Source: Diphasiastrum complanatum
Taxonomy: Eukaryota; Streptophyta; Lycopodiopsida; Lycopodiales; Lycopodiaceae
Reading direction: 5' to 3'
Length of the DNA: 64,000 nucleotides
Assembly: GCA_029204225.1 (NCBI GenBank)
Contig: CM055097.1
Coordinates: forward strand, 27,063,039-27,127,038
The position numbers and the translations under genes were made by a program. Below the pieces are notes generated by a model. That model had not been told where the DNA came from and did not search any database. It saw only the letters and a program-made list of their open reading frames with translations. Of the stretch, positions 37,701 through 50,253 are shown piece after piece (the first letter of the stretch is position 1; the number at the start of each line of letters is the position of its first letter).

Positions 37701-40700
37701 AACTACTAATACTATAGAAATTTAATATGAATATGTACATATTAATCGTATACTTACAATTACATTTTCCTGCAAGATGGTGATGAGAAAACTAATTTCT
37801 CATTCAAAAGCAAGAAGAAGACCAATGGCAAGAATTTAAATCAGGATTGTCTCTTTTGTATAGATAGGTCACTCATATTGAAAATGTTGGAAAGAAAAGT
37901 CCTGGATATAATGGATTGAATCGTTTGGGAAGGCACTTATTATTGACTTTTCATAATTAAGATATTTTCATGTGTCATCTCTCTAGCTAATTTTTATAAG
38001 AAATTGAGAAACTTCTTTTAAAAGCCTGAGGTGAAGAGATGAGTAGTGTAAGAATCGCCTTATGAAGATCTGACTAGATCTTGTTGCAAAACAACCAAAA
38101 GGACACCTATGGAGCAAAACCATGCATCCAGTCCTAGACCCTTCTTAAAGTTCCCTCCTGGATCTAGCCCCAAAGCCATGGTAAATGAATGCAAGAGAGG
38201 GGAGGAATCCTAGCTCAAGAAACTGACTTTCCAATAGGGAGATGGGGGAGTTTCCATGGTAAGTATTCTCTCTCCAAATAGAGAATATTTTCCCTAGGAT
38301 TCCCATGCATCCTATATTAGCTATTAACCTCCTATTCTTGCATTATAGCAGTCAGACACCATGCAAGTGCTCCTATGTCCAATTATAGGTCTGGGCCCTC
38401 ATATGATTATTAATTACTATACAGGCCAAGCCCGGAATGACGAGGCATAACCAATAACCATATACTCCTGGAGTGACAGGCTATCCATGTCAAGAATTAC
38501 TCTGAATCCCACATACTGGACATGGACATAACATTCTTCTCCCCTTAAACCAATTTTGTCCTCAGAATGACTAACTAGGAAAGATCCAATTTGTATGTTT
38601 TTAACTTTTTCCCAAGAACCATTACCCTCAATTTGACCAACCAACCTAAGCAAGCACACAAAGATAGATCGATTTCTCAATTGTGTATCTCTGATCCTGA
38701 GTACTCTTTCAGAGTCCAAAGGTACATTGAGCGATAAATCTTGCAAATGGATCACAATTCTCAATACATCTAATTGTCATCATCATATAAAGTATAATTA
38801 CATGATACATTGGATAGCAGTCGACCAAACTTGAAGATTAAGTTTCGAAGCTAACAAATCAAAACTTTCACTTTTACCCTGAAAATCAATCTCTAGTTTG
38901 ACTTCAATATCAAATAAGTACTTAGAGATAAAATAATTCTCAAATTATCTATCTCTACACTGAAATACTATATTGACCTTTAGAAGTACACTAAGAGATA
39001 AATTTCCCTATTGGGTTATCTCTCCAATCTAATAACATCACCTTCATGTAACCTCAATTTACATGAATCATTGGGTGAGTTCTCACCTTACATTAAAAAT
39101 CAATATTCAAAAGTTAAAGATCCAAAATAATTATAGTCCAAGACTATCCACAATTACTTGTAGACCTGTCATAAATGCTTCTTGGTACAAATACACTTAG
39201 AATTTTTTGAGAAACTAAGGTACAAAACTCATCCCACCAAAATCTCTTAGGAGATCCATAAAGATAAAATGACTTTAACTCAGTTTGAGTATCCCATATA
39301 CTCTCTTGAGTTAGTGCTTTATCCCTAGCATCACATGCCAGAAAATAGCAATCATTCAATCTTGATAGACTTAATTGCTCCTAATTAACCGGAGATTTTA
39401 GGCTGAAAAATAGTACACAAGCATTCCTTGACTACAATCTATAAAGGTAAGCAAATTCCTCATAAGTAAACAATCACTTAATGAAAATGCCTGTGAGATC
39501 CACACAATCTCAAATATGTACACAAATTTAGAGTTCAAATAACAGATTTAAATTTTTGACTCAACCAATTGATCAAGAATTACTCACTATCTTAAGAATC
39601 ATCATATTTCCATATAATCATCTAATGACCTTTAAGTATCAATTTATGATCCGTCAATCATAAACATTCAGAATCTTACGATTCGCCAATCATAATTTAT
39701 CGGATTCCAAAACCATACTTAATCATTTAGAGATACTGGAGTATATGCACAACAACATACCACTTAGGAGATATAAGAAACATTTTGAAATTTGTTTCAC
39801 AAGAAAAATTATTGGATTCCAAGAATATTATCCGAACCCGATTCTTAACCAGATTATGGGTTCCAAATTCTACAATCAACCAAGTAATTAAAGACCATTA
39901 TAAACATTTGTCTTTAACAATATAAACTTTATACAATCACTTAGAACCACATCTATAGATTACAAAGTTCTGTTGAATTTCGATTGAATTCAGTGGTTAT
40001 TTTTGACATTAGTTAGACTCGATCATCCTATATGAGCTCATTGAGATATAGTCAATACCTTAGGATATTTCTCCTTCAAAAAATATTCTATATCAAGAAT
40101 ATTCTATATTCTATGCACACAATTCTCATAGATGAATCCAGATGAGTCACTAATCATGTGTCTTATAAGTATTATAGATTTAAATAAGCAATTCTCGGTG
40201 AATTCTCTTCACATTGCCTATTTATCCAATTACTCAAGTCAATTGTAAATGATTCAGAAATCTTAAATGTCTAGGTGCAGATCTCAATTATACATGTATA
40301 ACACCACATTTAGATCTTCTTCTAAACCATAAATAAGTTAACGAATTATCCTTTCCACAGAAAGAGACATTAACTTACAAGTAACTGTTCCTCACATTAC
40401 TTGTTCATATGTCTATGCACTCTAAATAGTTTAAGTATATGATATAAACTCAATACTTAGGATACACATAGTAGATCCACAAGATTAAGATGTACATAAG
40501 CAACTTATCCAACTATGTTCCTATTCATAAACATAGGCTATAAACTGACAAATATCCAAAATTAGCATATGTTGCTCACATAACTCACTGAGAATCTTGC
40601 AACTCAGCTACAAAAGAACTCTATTTTTCATGAGTAAATAACATATCTGGGAAATCTTTGAAGTGAATAACTCCACATCACAAGTTTTCCAACCATCTAA

Positions 40701-42515
40701 CTCTTATTAACAAAATTCCCTCAATCAATCAGCCTACATCAGATCTTAGCGTACAAACCAAGTTTAGGCTAACTTATACAGACATCTTTGGACATAGAGT
40801 TAAGATTAACGCTTTATTCCACTGATCCAATCCATAACAAAATGATACTTGGTAACAATCAGTGAACCTTAATTTAATCTTTACCACTACTTCTCATATT
40901 AATGAATATCTCACAGCTTAATATCCCCAAAACTCTTCTAGTTTCAGATTATTCAAAATAATCACTTAGAGAGTTCCTCTATTTCAAACTGGATAGTTCT
41001 ACCTTTGCACACATACATGATTTTTTTTCAAAAATCAATGCAACTGGCTGATTCCTCGAAAGACTTATTCCTATCTTTTCTTCTCTCCCTTTAATATTTT
41101 TTTTTCATAATTTCAACTAAAAAGTTCTCAGGAGACAACATATAAGATATCAAAGATTTTAAAAAGTCAGTATTGAGTATGTAATACTATTACAAACCGG
41201 ACTTTTTCCTCAAAATCATAAAATATCTTATCCCGAGTGATAAAAATATTACATTTCAATAATCAACTATCAAACGGAGACTAACGTTAGGGTTCAAAAA
41301 ACAAATTCCAAGCCATATTCGAAGTACAATTTCATATAACTATAACAGTCCTTCAGAACAAAGTTATACACTGGAAGGAATTATATGAATCTCAATCCAA
41401 TTGTCATGTATTAAGAAAGTTTTAAAGAGTAGAGGTCTAATATAATAGAGGAATATATTTAAGGACGTCCATATTTTTTAATCAATGAGATACCATTTAG
41501 GGATCGATCTATATCTCATAATTCCCAAAATACCCTAAGCAAAAACCAATGGACTCTGTTAGTATTACCATTACAGCACTCACTAGCCATCGGTCTACAG
41601 ATCATTCTACCCAAGAAATCCCCTTTAGAATCACTGATGTCCCATACCACTAGCTTTTCCTCCAAGAATCCTCTGCATCTAGATCTGTTTCGCCCAAAAA
41701 GTCAAAAAGACTATTTGTCTATCCTATATCCAAATATAGGACCAATTCACAACCAATTCCAAGAGATGCTTCTAACCATTGAAATGTCAATTTTTAGAGA
41801 AGAAGGACAATTATGATTTTACTAATCAATCATTAAGAGTTATTGATTGCTTAATCCGATGATCTATCGAGTTCTAGGTGTTAGATCTTGATCTAGATAC
41901 ATTACATAATGATTTAAACAAGAGCAATGGATCAAATGATTAAAATCTTAGACGAGTGGCCTCACACATGTGGAGGACAGTACCTGTATGGCTTGTTAAC
42001 AGAGACTAAAGTATTCAAGCTTAGAAGTGCATTCCAATCACAAAAACACAAGACAAATGTGGAAAATACAAGCAAAACTAGAAATTGCCAATGTCACATC
42101 AACTTCTCATTGACTTGGTTGATCCCTTTTATAGATCAAGTACAATATCCATGAGCTGTGTACTGTCCAACAAGCCTTCACACGTGTGAAGAGTGCCTAG
42201 TCATCCAGATCCACCAATGGGAGCCGTATGTGCTCATTTCCCAAAGTTGACTATTCTCTTTGGTTAGAAAACAAAAATTAGTCTTCCACATTCATAGGAA
42301 TATTCCCTATAAAATAGGATTTAATGGAATATTCCGATCTTATCATCTATAAGCTTATCCACACTTGTGAATGGTATCTTGACATGTGTGAGTAATAACT
42401 CATTCACATGGAAGTCCAATCTATTTACATAAAGTTTGACCAATTTGACCAATTTCAAGATTCCACTCAAAGGTCAATTTCACACTAGTGTAGATCTACC
42501 TACACACAGCACGTG

Positions 42516-42521
<6 letters not shown>
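37701..42521. other. Long AT-rich spacer, no gene
   Basis: Nearly 5 kb with many short stops in every frame. The minus ORF at 38417-38764 (ending in EDKIGLRGEECYVHVQ-like text) could be a decayed retroelement tail, but I cannot support it. Blocks like CTCTTGAGTTA and TATCTCTCCAATC recur loosely, with no clear unit. No RNA gene is seen. Confidence 0.45.
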
Positions 42522-42557
<36 letters not shown>

Positions 42558-42622
42558 AAGCCATTAGGACATGTACACACTCGCATGCCCGCCATTGCCC
42601 GTCAACGACGGGCACAAGCAAC

Positions 42623-42709
<87 letters not shown>
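42522..42709. repeat. Compound microsatellites: (CA)n, then (TA)n(TG)n
   Basis: (CA)n covers 42522-42550, after a GTGCGCGCGC run. After about 70 unique bases, (TA)n at 42623-42640 runs directly into (TG)n at 42641-42709. The TG end is only a few bases from the Copia fragment at 42715. ORFs through it are Thr-His or Val-Cys artefacts. Confidence 0.95.
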
Positions 42710-42712
<3 letters not shown>

Positions 42713-42714
42713 AA

Positions 42715-43065
42715 GGGGATCTTTCTTGGTTATGCTGAAACTAGCAAAGGATATAGAGTCTATAATCCAATCACTAAAAGATTTTAGTGAGTAGAGATGT
42801 TACTTTTGATGAAGGTAACTACTATAAGTTGAATGAGAAAGCTTCTAATTCATCTTATGTCAAGGATCTTGTAAGGTTTGAGGAGGAGCCTACATGTGAT
42901 CAAGATCTTGAAGATCCATCTCAAGATCCGAGGACTCCAAGGAGATCTACAAGAAGGAAGGCCGAGCCCTTAAGGCTCACCTATGTTGACAAAGGTGAAC
43001 AAAGGGAAGATCTACATTCACTTACCTCTTACACTTTTCTAACTTCTATGTTTGATGAGCCATGA
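42715..43065 (+). pseudogene. Copia integrase-RT linker fragment, duplicate of 45366-45712
   Basis: The sequence matches the larger Copia relict from the GGGGATCTTT(G/C)TTGGTTATGC block to TTTTCTAACTTCTATGTTT, with few changes. An open frame (42787-43065) encodes DVTFDEGNYYKLNEKAS and the RRSTRRKAEP linker between integrase and RT. It keeps ATGTTTGATGAGCC, where the larger copy has lost one base. It stops just after this point and the next 200 bases are not pol. It is a sheared copy fused to a (TG)n tract. Confidence 0.85.
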
Positions 43066-43281
43066 AACTAAAACCATTCTAAACACCATAGGAAGGCATT
43101 GGGACTTCCAAGAATCAAATCCTAGTTTCTAAGTGAATAGATTGTGTAGATACTCTTTTCCAAATCTTTTTGAGCTCAAGATCATGATAGATCTTGCTTC
43201 TTGAGTCTTCTGAGATTCAAGAGATTAGCATTGTAGCTAAATTCTAAGAGAGAGTGAAGGGAGAGCCTTTGAATAGTACAT

Positions 43282-46200
43282 TTGTTGTACTTGCTACTAG
43301 ATAGAATGGGTTCAATTGGAGCCTATCTTCTTGAGGCTAGTGAAAGGCTAAATTCTAATAATTATTCAACTTGGAAAGTAAGAATGGAGTCTCTACTTGT
43401 GCTCCAAGATACGTATGATCTTGTCATAGGAGAGGAAGAAGAACCTCAAGGAGGGCAAGATCTAGTGAGGTACAAAAAGAAAGCTAGATTAGAATCACAT
43501 TGCTTGAAAATGAATGTTAGTAATGAACTTCTAAAGGAAGTGGCATCTTGTACCTCGGCTAAGGAGGCATGGGACTACCTTAAAGGGATTTATGAATCCA
43601 AAAATACCTCTAGAGTGCTTATGACTAGAAACAAAGTTCTTCAAAGCATTAGAGGGAGTGAAGAGAGTGCTCAAGAGTATGTCTTGAGAATAAAATCTCT
43701 CAACAAAGAACTTTCCATCATTAGTGAGGGTATTCATGATGATGAACTTGTTCAAATCATTTTGAATGGTCTTGGAGATGAGTTCTCAAATCTTGTACAA
43801 AGCTTTGCTGTTCAAGATGCACTACCTTCCATTGACAAGCTCCATAGTGTGCTTGTGGCCGAGGAGAGTAGGATCCTTCATGTCAAGCAAAGGATGGGAT
43901 CCTTGAAGTTGCATGATGGTGATGAGAAGGCCAACTTCTCAAGCAAGGGAAAGGCAAAGTCAAAGAAGAAGATCCAACAAAAGGAGACCAAGAATGATGA
44001 TCAACCATCAAGCTCCAAAGGTAGAAAGAAGAACAAAGCCAAACTCAAGTGCTTCTTTTGTGGAAAGAAGGGACACTTTTTATCCGAGTGTTTTAAGAAG
44101 AAGAATGCACAAGGAGAGAGCAAACAAGGCAACCTCACTCTTGAGGAAGATGAGGATGAAGTGGACTCATCCTTAATGGCTTCTACATCAACATCCAAGA
44201 GCTACTCCAATGACACATGGTGGATTGATAGTAGGGCTATTTCCACATGACATTCCAAAAGGATTTTTTTCTCAACTCTTGTACCTTTTGTAGGTTGTAA
44301 AAAGTCTATTCTAACAGCAAGTGATCAAGAATGTAGAATAGATGGAGTGGGAAGTATTCCCTTAAGTCTTGGATCCTCTAAAAGAGTAGATCTTGATAAT
44401 GTACTCTATGTTCCTACACTCACTAAGAATTTGTTAAGTGTAGGACAATTGATGGATGATGGCTTAGATGTCCATTTTAAGCAAGGTGTTTGCTCCATAA
44501 TGATGAATAATATTTGCATTGTAAAGGGATTCAAGCAAGGAAGGCTTTTTAAGCTAGATGCTAATGTTTTTCTTGGAAGTGTGAACATGGTGAAGGAGGA
44601 GCTCAATCAAGTGGAGCTTTGGCATAAGAGGTTGGGCCAACCCAACCTCAAATCTATGGAGATGCTATGCACCAAGAATCTTGCTCTCAGCCTTCCAAAG
44701 ACACTCTCAAAGTGTGGAAAAAGTTGTGAAGCTTGTAGCCTCTCAAAGGCACACAAGCTACCTTTTGATATCTCTTCCACAAGATCTACAAAAGCATTAG
44801 ATCTTATTCATAGTGATGTGCACTCTTTTTCTCAAGAATCTAATGGAGGTGCATCTATGTATGTATCTTTTATTGATGATTACTCTAGATACACTTGGAT
44901 TGAACTTTTGGATTCAAAAGTAAAGTGTTTGAAGCTTTTGCTAAGCTCAAAACTCTAGTTGAAAATCAACTTGATGCTAGAATTAAAGTATTGAGGAGTG
45001 ATAATGGTGGAGAGTATATCTCCACCAAGATGATAGAGTTTTGTAAATCCAATGGCATTAAGAGAGAACTTACATGTACTTATAGTCCTCAACAAAATGG
45101 TATAGCCAAGTGGATGAATAGAACACTTTGTGAGTGTGCTAAGGCTTTGAGGTTAGATGCATCTCTACCTAAGTCCTTTTGGGGAGAGGCTATTATTTTT
45201 GCAACTTATTTGTATAATAGATTGCCATGTAAGCCCATTGGAGGCATAACATCTTATGAGGCTCTATTTTGTAAGAAGCCGAATCTTAAAGATCTAAGAA
45301 TTTTTGGATCTACTTGCTATGTTTTTAACGCATTAGATACAAGAAAAAAGAATGATCCTACTTCTATAAAGGGGATCTTTGTTGGTTATGCTGAAAATAG
45401 CAAAGGATATAGAGTCAATAATCCAATTACTAAAAAGATTTTAGTGATTAGAGATGTTACTTTTGATGAAGGTAACTACTATAAGTTGAATGAGAAAGCT
45501 TCTAATCCATCTTATGTCAAGGATATTGTAAGGTTTGAGGAGGAGCCTACATGTGATCAAGATCTATCTCAAGATCTGAGGACTCCAAGGAGATCTACAA
45601 GAAGGAAGGCCGAGCCCTCAAGGCTCACCTATGTTGACAAAGGTGAACAAAGGGAAGATCTACATTCACTTACCTCTTACACTTTTCTAACTTCTATGTT
45701 TATGAGCCAAGTTGCTTTGAAGAAGCTATGGAGTCACAAGAATGGAGGGATGCCATGCAAAAGGAGTATGATGCTCTTATGGAGAATCATACATGGAAGC
45801 TTGTGGATCTTCCTCATGGAAGAAAGCCACTTGAGTGCAAATGGATCTATAGGGTGAAGTACAATCAAGATGGGAGCATCAACAAACACAAGGCAAGGCT
45901 AGTGGCAAAGGGGTTCTTGCAAACCAAGGGAGTAGATTTCGATGAAACTTTTGCTCTTGTTGCTAAGCTAGTTTCCATAAGGTTGATTATTTCTCTTGCA
46001 ACTACTTTCAATTGGCCTCTATTTCAACTTGATGTGACTAATGCTTTTCTCAATGGATATTTGGAAGAGGATATTTTCATGAGGCAACCCGAGGGCTTCA
46101 TCAAAGAGGATCAAGAGGGAAAAGTGTGTTTGTTGCTAAGAAGCATTTATGGGCTTAGGCAAGCACCTAGAGCTTGGTACTCTAGGTTGAATACTTTCTT

Positions 46201-47260
46201 GAACTCTATTAGGTTTTTTGTAAGTGCTTATGATCCTTCTTTGTACTTAAGATTCAATGATGGTAAGATCATCATTCTCATTTTGTATGTTGATGACATT
46301 ATCCTTAGTGGAAATGATCATGTTGGTATACAAGAAGTGAAAGTAGCATTGTTTAAGGAGTTTAAGATGGTGGATCTTGGTAATCCTCAGTTCATATTAG
46401 GAATAGAAGTTTCAAGAGGCAAGGATTTGAGTTTTATTTGTCAATCCAAATATGCTTCTTCTATCTTAGAAAAATTTGAAATGAAAAATTGTAAAGGAGT
46501 AGAAACTCCTATGGAGCAAAATGTAAAAGTTTCCAATAGTGATGATGAAGCATCCTTTGAGGACATCACACTATATAGGAGATTTGTAGGGTCCTTGATC
46601 TATCTTACTATAACTAGGCCTGATCTAAGTTATAGTGTAGATAAACTAAGCCAATCTATGCAAAACCCATTGGTTTGTCATTGGAAAAATGCAAAAAGGG
46701 TGTTGAGGTACATCTCGGCCACCAAGAACTTTGTCATTTTATATGATGAATCTAATCTTGCCTTAATGGCATATTCGGATGCTGATTTTGCAGTTGATAA
46801 GGTGGATAGGAGGTCCACAAGTGCTTTTATTACCTTCCTTTGCAATGGCATAGTGTCTTGGCATTCCAAAAAGCAAGATACTATTTTTCTATCTTCAACC
46901 GAATCAGAATACAAGGCACTAACATCCACAACAAAGGAGATCCTATGGTTGAAGAGGCTTTTGGTGGAGTTGCAAGTCAAGGAGGCCGAGGAGTAGCCAA
47001 TAATATTTTGTGACAACCAATCAAGCCAAGCATTAGCAACCAATCCCACATTCCATGCAAGGAGCAAGCACATATAGATTGCTCACCATTTTGTGAGGGA
47101 AAAGGTTCAAGCAAAGGAGATCAAGCTACATCATGTGTCTTCTTCAGATTGCCTTGCTGATCTACTCGCTAAAGCCTTGCCAAAGGCTTCATTTATCAAG
47201 TTAAGATCAGCCTTAGGAGTTGTAGATAGATGTACTATAGTTGTATCCTGTAAAAATTGA
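43282..47260 (+). pseudogene. Near full-length Copia gag-pol relict 2
   Basis: Domains run in order. Gag covers 43306-44200 (SNNYSTWKVRMESLL; zinc knuckle CFFCGKKGHFLSEC near 44052). A protease remnant (WWIDSRA, normal DSGA) ends at a TGA at 44248. Then come the gag-pre-integrase (HKRLGQPNLKSMEML), integrase (HSDVHSF, FIDDYSRY, RSDNGGEYIS, PQQNGIAKW), RT (LDVTNAFLNG, YVDDIIL) and RNase H (YSDADFAVDKVDRRSTS, SSTESEYKAL). It ends in a tail with ADLLAKALPKASF and a TGA at 47258. Breaks are frameshifts at about 44240, 44262, 44920 and 45702, and TAG at 46994 and 47075. The catalytic YVDD is intact. Start of gag at 43306 (ATGGG) is more likely than the non-ATG at 43282. No left LTR or tRNA-Met primer site is visible. 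Confidence 0.92.
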
Positions 47261-47264
47261 GGAG

Positions 47265-47600
47265 TGTTAGAATTATGCAATTTTCACATGGTTTTTGATA
47301 TCTATTAGACATCTATGTGGATCCACATGTGTGAGGACCTGTCCACATGTGTAAAATGACACTTGTAGTATTCAGATCCATTTTGATTAGCTTTCATTTG
47401 AGTCTAATATGACATCTCCTAAATTATAGGAGTTAGGTCCTAAATTGTAGGAATCTAGAAGGTCAACACAAACCACCAATAAATGATGTGGCAAACTTGA
47501 TAGATCTTATCAAAAGTGGATATGGATGAGTACAATGAGTTGTCCCACACGTGACTCATACTCTTGACCTTCCTCCAGGGTGAATACTTAAAGAGCTTGG
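47265..47600 (+). repeat. Start of 3' LTR of Copia relict 2 (right end undefined)
   Basis: TGTTAGAATTATGCAATTTT begins five bases after the pol stop, behind the short purine run TTGAGGAG. Position and TG start mark it as the 3' LTR. Its end and a matching 5' LTR were not found. Confidence 0.55.
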
Positions 47601-48776
47601 AATAGGGACTTGTCACAGATTCCATTCAATGGTTCTTGGGGAATAGCCTCTAGGTCCATCATAAAAATTGGCATGGAATATTGATGGCCTTTGTTGGGTT
47701 CTTTAGTTTGTTCCACGAACATCCTTGATGGAAGTTCACCCTCATTGAAAGAAGTGTCAACGACAATTTTGTTAAAATTCACAAGCTAGTTTGATATTTT
47801 CACTTGTAAATTGCATTGAGGCCATGTGGTGGGATCTCACACGTGCCAAAAGCATAGGATATTTTTTTCTTAAGTCAAATCAATAACCTAGCTTTGGAAT
47901 GGTACCTTTGGACTGAGAGGCCAAAATGTGCATAAATAGGCTAGAGAGATTCTAGGAGCTAAAAATAGCAATTTTCACATTGTTTTGGATCTCAAGATCT
48001 TAACCCCCAATTAGGGTGATCTTATGACCTAATAGGTTAAACATTAGGTTTAGGTTATGGATGGATCAGAGGAAGCCCTAAATGCTCAGATCCGAGGCAC
48101 TTATGTATAAATGTGATGGATCATCCATCCAAGGGATCTTCCTTCATGAACACAATTTTCTAATGAGTGGGTTATTGAAAAGGTTTCTCCTAAGAATATT
48201 CCCTCCAAAACTTTTAAAAATCAAAAGCACATTTTTGTGTAAAATTATTTTTTTAAGGGTAAGATTTTTTACTTTCTAAAAACTTCAGAATGCACATACC
48301 ATATTTTCAAAAATACATTAGTAAGAAACTATGAAATTATCTCCATTGCAAATTTGATATAGTTTTCAAAAATATCACAAACAAAAATTGAACTTAAAAT
48401 GCATAAACTAATGTACTTTTTGTTGAAATTTTGTTATATGTATTTGCATAACGCATTAAAAATATTCATATTTTAATTGTCATCTAGATATTTTCAATAC
48501 TTTAAAATGATGTTTTAGTTTGCATAAAAAGTATTCAATAAAAAATTTGCATAACAACTTAATTTATCTAAATGCACAATGATAGTGCATAAAACAGAAC
48601 TTTTTATAAATCTAAGAATAAGGTCATGAAACATAATATCTCAAGTATATCTTTGTGAATCTCACACAAATAAATGCTTGATTTCAAAATTTGGCACTTG
48701 CTAGTAAATATATAAGTATCCATATAAACCAAAGGTTCATGCCAATAACATATATGTCTGCCAAACAATAAAAGTA
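47601..48776. other. AT-rich spacer, no gene
   Basis: No gene is recognised. The minus ORF 47588-47782 has normal composition but no domain and no ATG. Strings of T and A follow to 48776. Confidence 0.4.
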
Positions 48777-50049
48777 TCAAGCAATATCCAGCAACATATC
48801 TGGTAATACCTTCTCGGCTGATTGAGAGGCTTGTCCCTCTTCAATGACTTCAATAGCCCTCTCAGTGTAATCTTGAGGGGGCTCAATAATATCATCTCTC
48901 AACCCAACCAACTCCCCTTCTTCATTTAGAAGTCGGGGAACCGGTTCCAATGAGGCACTTTGGAAACTCTCACTATTGTCGACTGCTCGAGCCCCAACTT
49001 CCTGAAGTTCTCAAATGGCAGCCACTCTCATTTCAATGCAGGTCGCCTGGATTTCATCCACTTCAACAGCTATGCAATTCTTGTTTTCCTTGAGGGCACA
49101 ACATGTGGTAGTACTTAAATTTGAAAGTAAATAAGAGAACAAGTTACTCAAGTAAAACAAAATTAAATTTTAAAGTTAATAATTGATCATGAAAAGTAAT
49201 TGTAAGCAAAGAAACACATCTTAATACATGTTCCTGCAAACAGGTCCAGAACCCAATCATCCTCATTCGAGAACATATCCATTAACTTGTTGATTAATCT
49301 TTGAGGCTTTTGATAAGGGTTAATCAAAGACCTATCACCCTCTAAGTTTCTCAATTTCCGAGTCACAGCTGGACAAGAAATGGCATTACTGCATTGTTCA
49401 TTGCAATGAATTCGTAATCTTTTTTTTTCATGCACATAATAGTAGCCCACTGTCATCATTTCAAAAGAACTGATTAGCCGTGCATGCTCCAGATTTGTTT
49501 TTTTCCTACATATATAATACCATATTAGCATCCAGACTTACATTCCCAAACATCAACTACATCAAAATAAATATCACAATATATATTTAAAATGACATAC
49601 CAGACAAGGTGCTCGATAGCATGACATATGGTTTTCAGATATGCAATCACTGATGGCAATTGAGCCACACTATGAAAAATCACACATCTCCATAAAGAAG
49701 ATGTTGTCAAGGCAGCAAAATCATTAACCAGCTTGGTAATTTGAGAGTACGAAAATGGTTTTTTGTCATTAATGGAGCCAGGCATTCTGAAACCATATGG
49801 AATATTTGCAATAGCAAGAGTATACTCATGCTTTGGGACATCATCTAGCAATTTTGCAATATCACAACAGACAATCTGATAAGTAAATTTTCTCATCGGA
49901 TCTGAAAGACATGTGAAGGTCTTAAAATTCTCAAACAATATTAAGTAATATTGAGGACGACAAATGGGAACTCCCATTTGACTTCGTGTGGCTTGTCCAT
50001 CAAAATAACACCGAAGTAGAGCAGGTACAAATAACAGACCATCATGAAT
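48777..50049 (-). pseudogene. Beta-class DNA amino-methyltransferase-like gene, spliced, 5' end missing
   Basis: Exon 1 (50049-49601) follows a TCTTCTAACAG acceptor. It encodes a region with LAIANIPYGFRMPGS (motif IV, usually [D/N]PPY), then FAALTTSSLW and AIEHLVW. A 95-nt intron (49600-49506, GTATGT...ATGTAG) joins in frame to exon 2 (49505 to about 49228), which has EHARLISSFEMMTVGYYYV, INPYQKPQRLINKLMDMF and DDWVLDLFAGT (motifs X and I). Exon 3 (about 49113-48777) continues the fold with TTTCCALKENKNCIAVEVD, then an acidic tail. Motif IV before motif I is the beta-class order of N6-adenine/N4-cytosine methylases. Breaks are a damaged donor after exon 2, TGA at 49011, Ile for the first Pro of PPY, and Cys for Gly after FAGT. 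The 5' exons are missing; a truncated Copia lies 200 bases upstream. Confidence 0.7.
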
Positions 50050-50253
50050 CTGTTAGAAGACCAGAGAGATGTATCTTGGAGCAAGGAGATCAACAAGCAA
50101 GAGGAACAGACTACTACAAGTTGAAAGATAGATAGTATTGCCTCTGATTTGAGCCCTTATGCACCCAATTTGGTGGTGGGAGGCTTAGGTACTGATATGC
50201 CAAACTTTTACTTGATGGCGTCGTCCATATAATTTGAGCCCTTTACGATCCTT

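Noticed and set aside
38417..38764. Minus ORF ending in an EDKIGLRGEEC-like phrase
   Set aside because: Possible decayed retroelement tail, but no neighbouring pol domain supports it.
42513..42713. Thr-His/Val-Cys ORF
   Set aside because: It reads through CA and TG microsatellites.
47588..47782. Minus ORF with normal amino-acid composition
   Set aside because: No ATG, no recognised domain, and it probably overlaps LTR-derived sequence.
48777..50049. Bacterial contamination as a source of the methyltransferase-like sequence
   Set aside because: In-frame GT-AG introns, AT-rich plant-like flanks and an adjacent plant Copia element argue against it.
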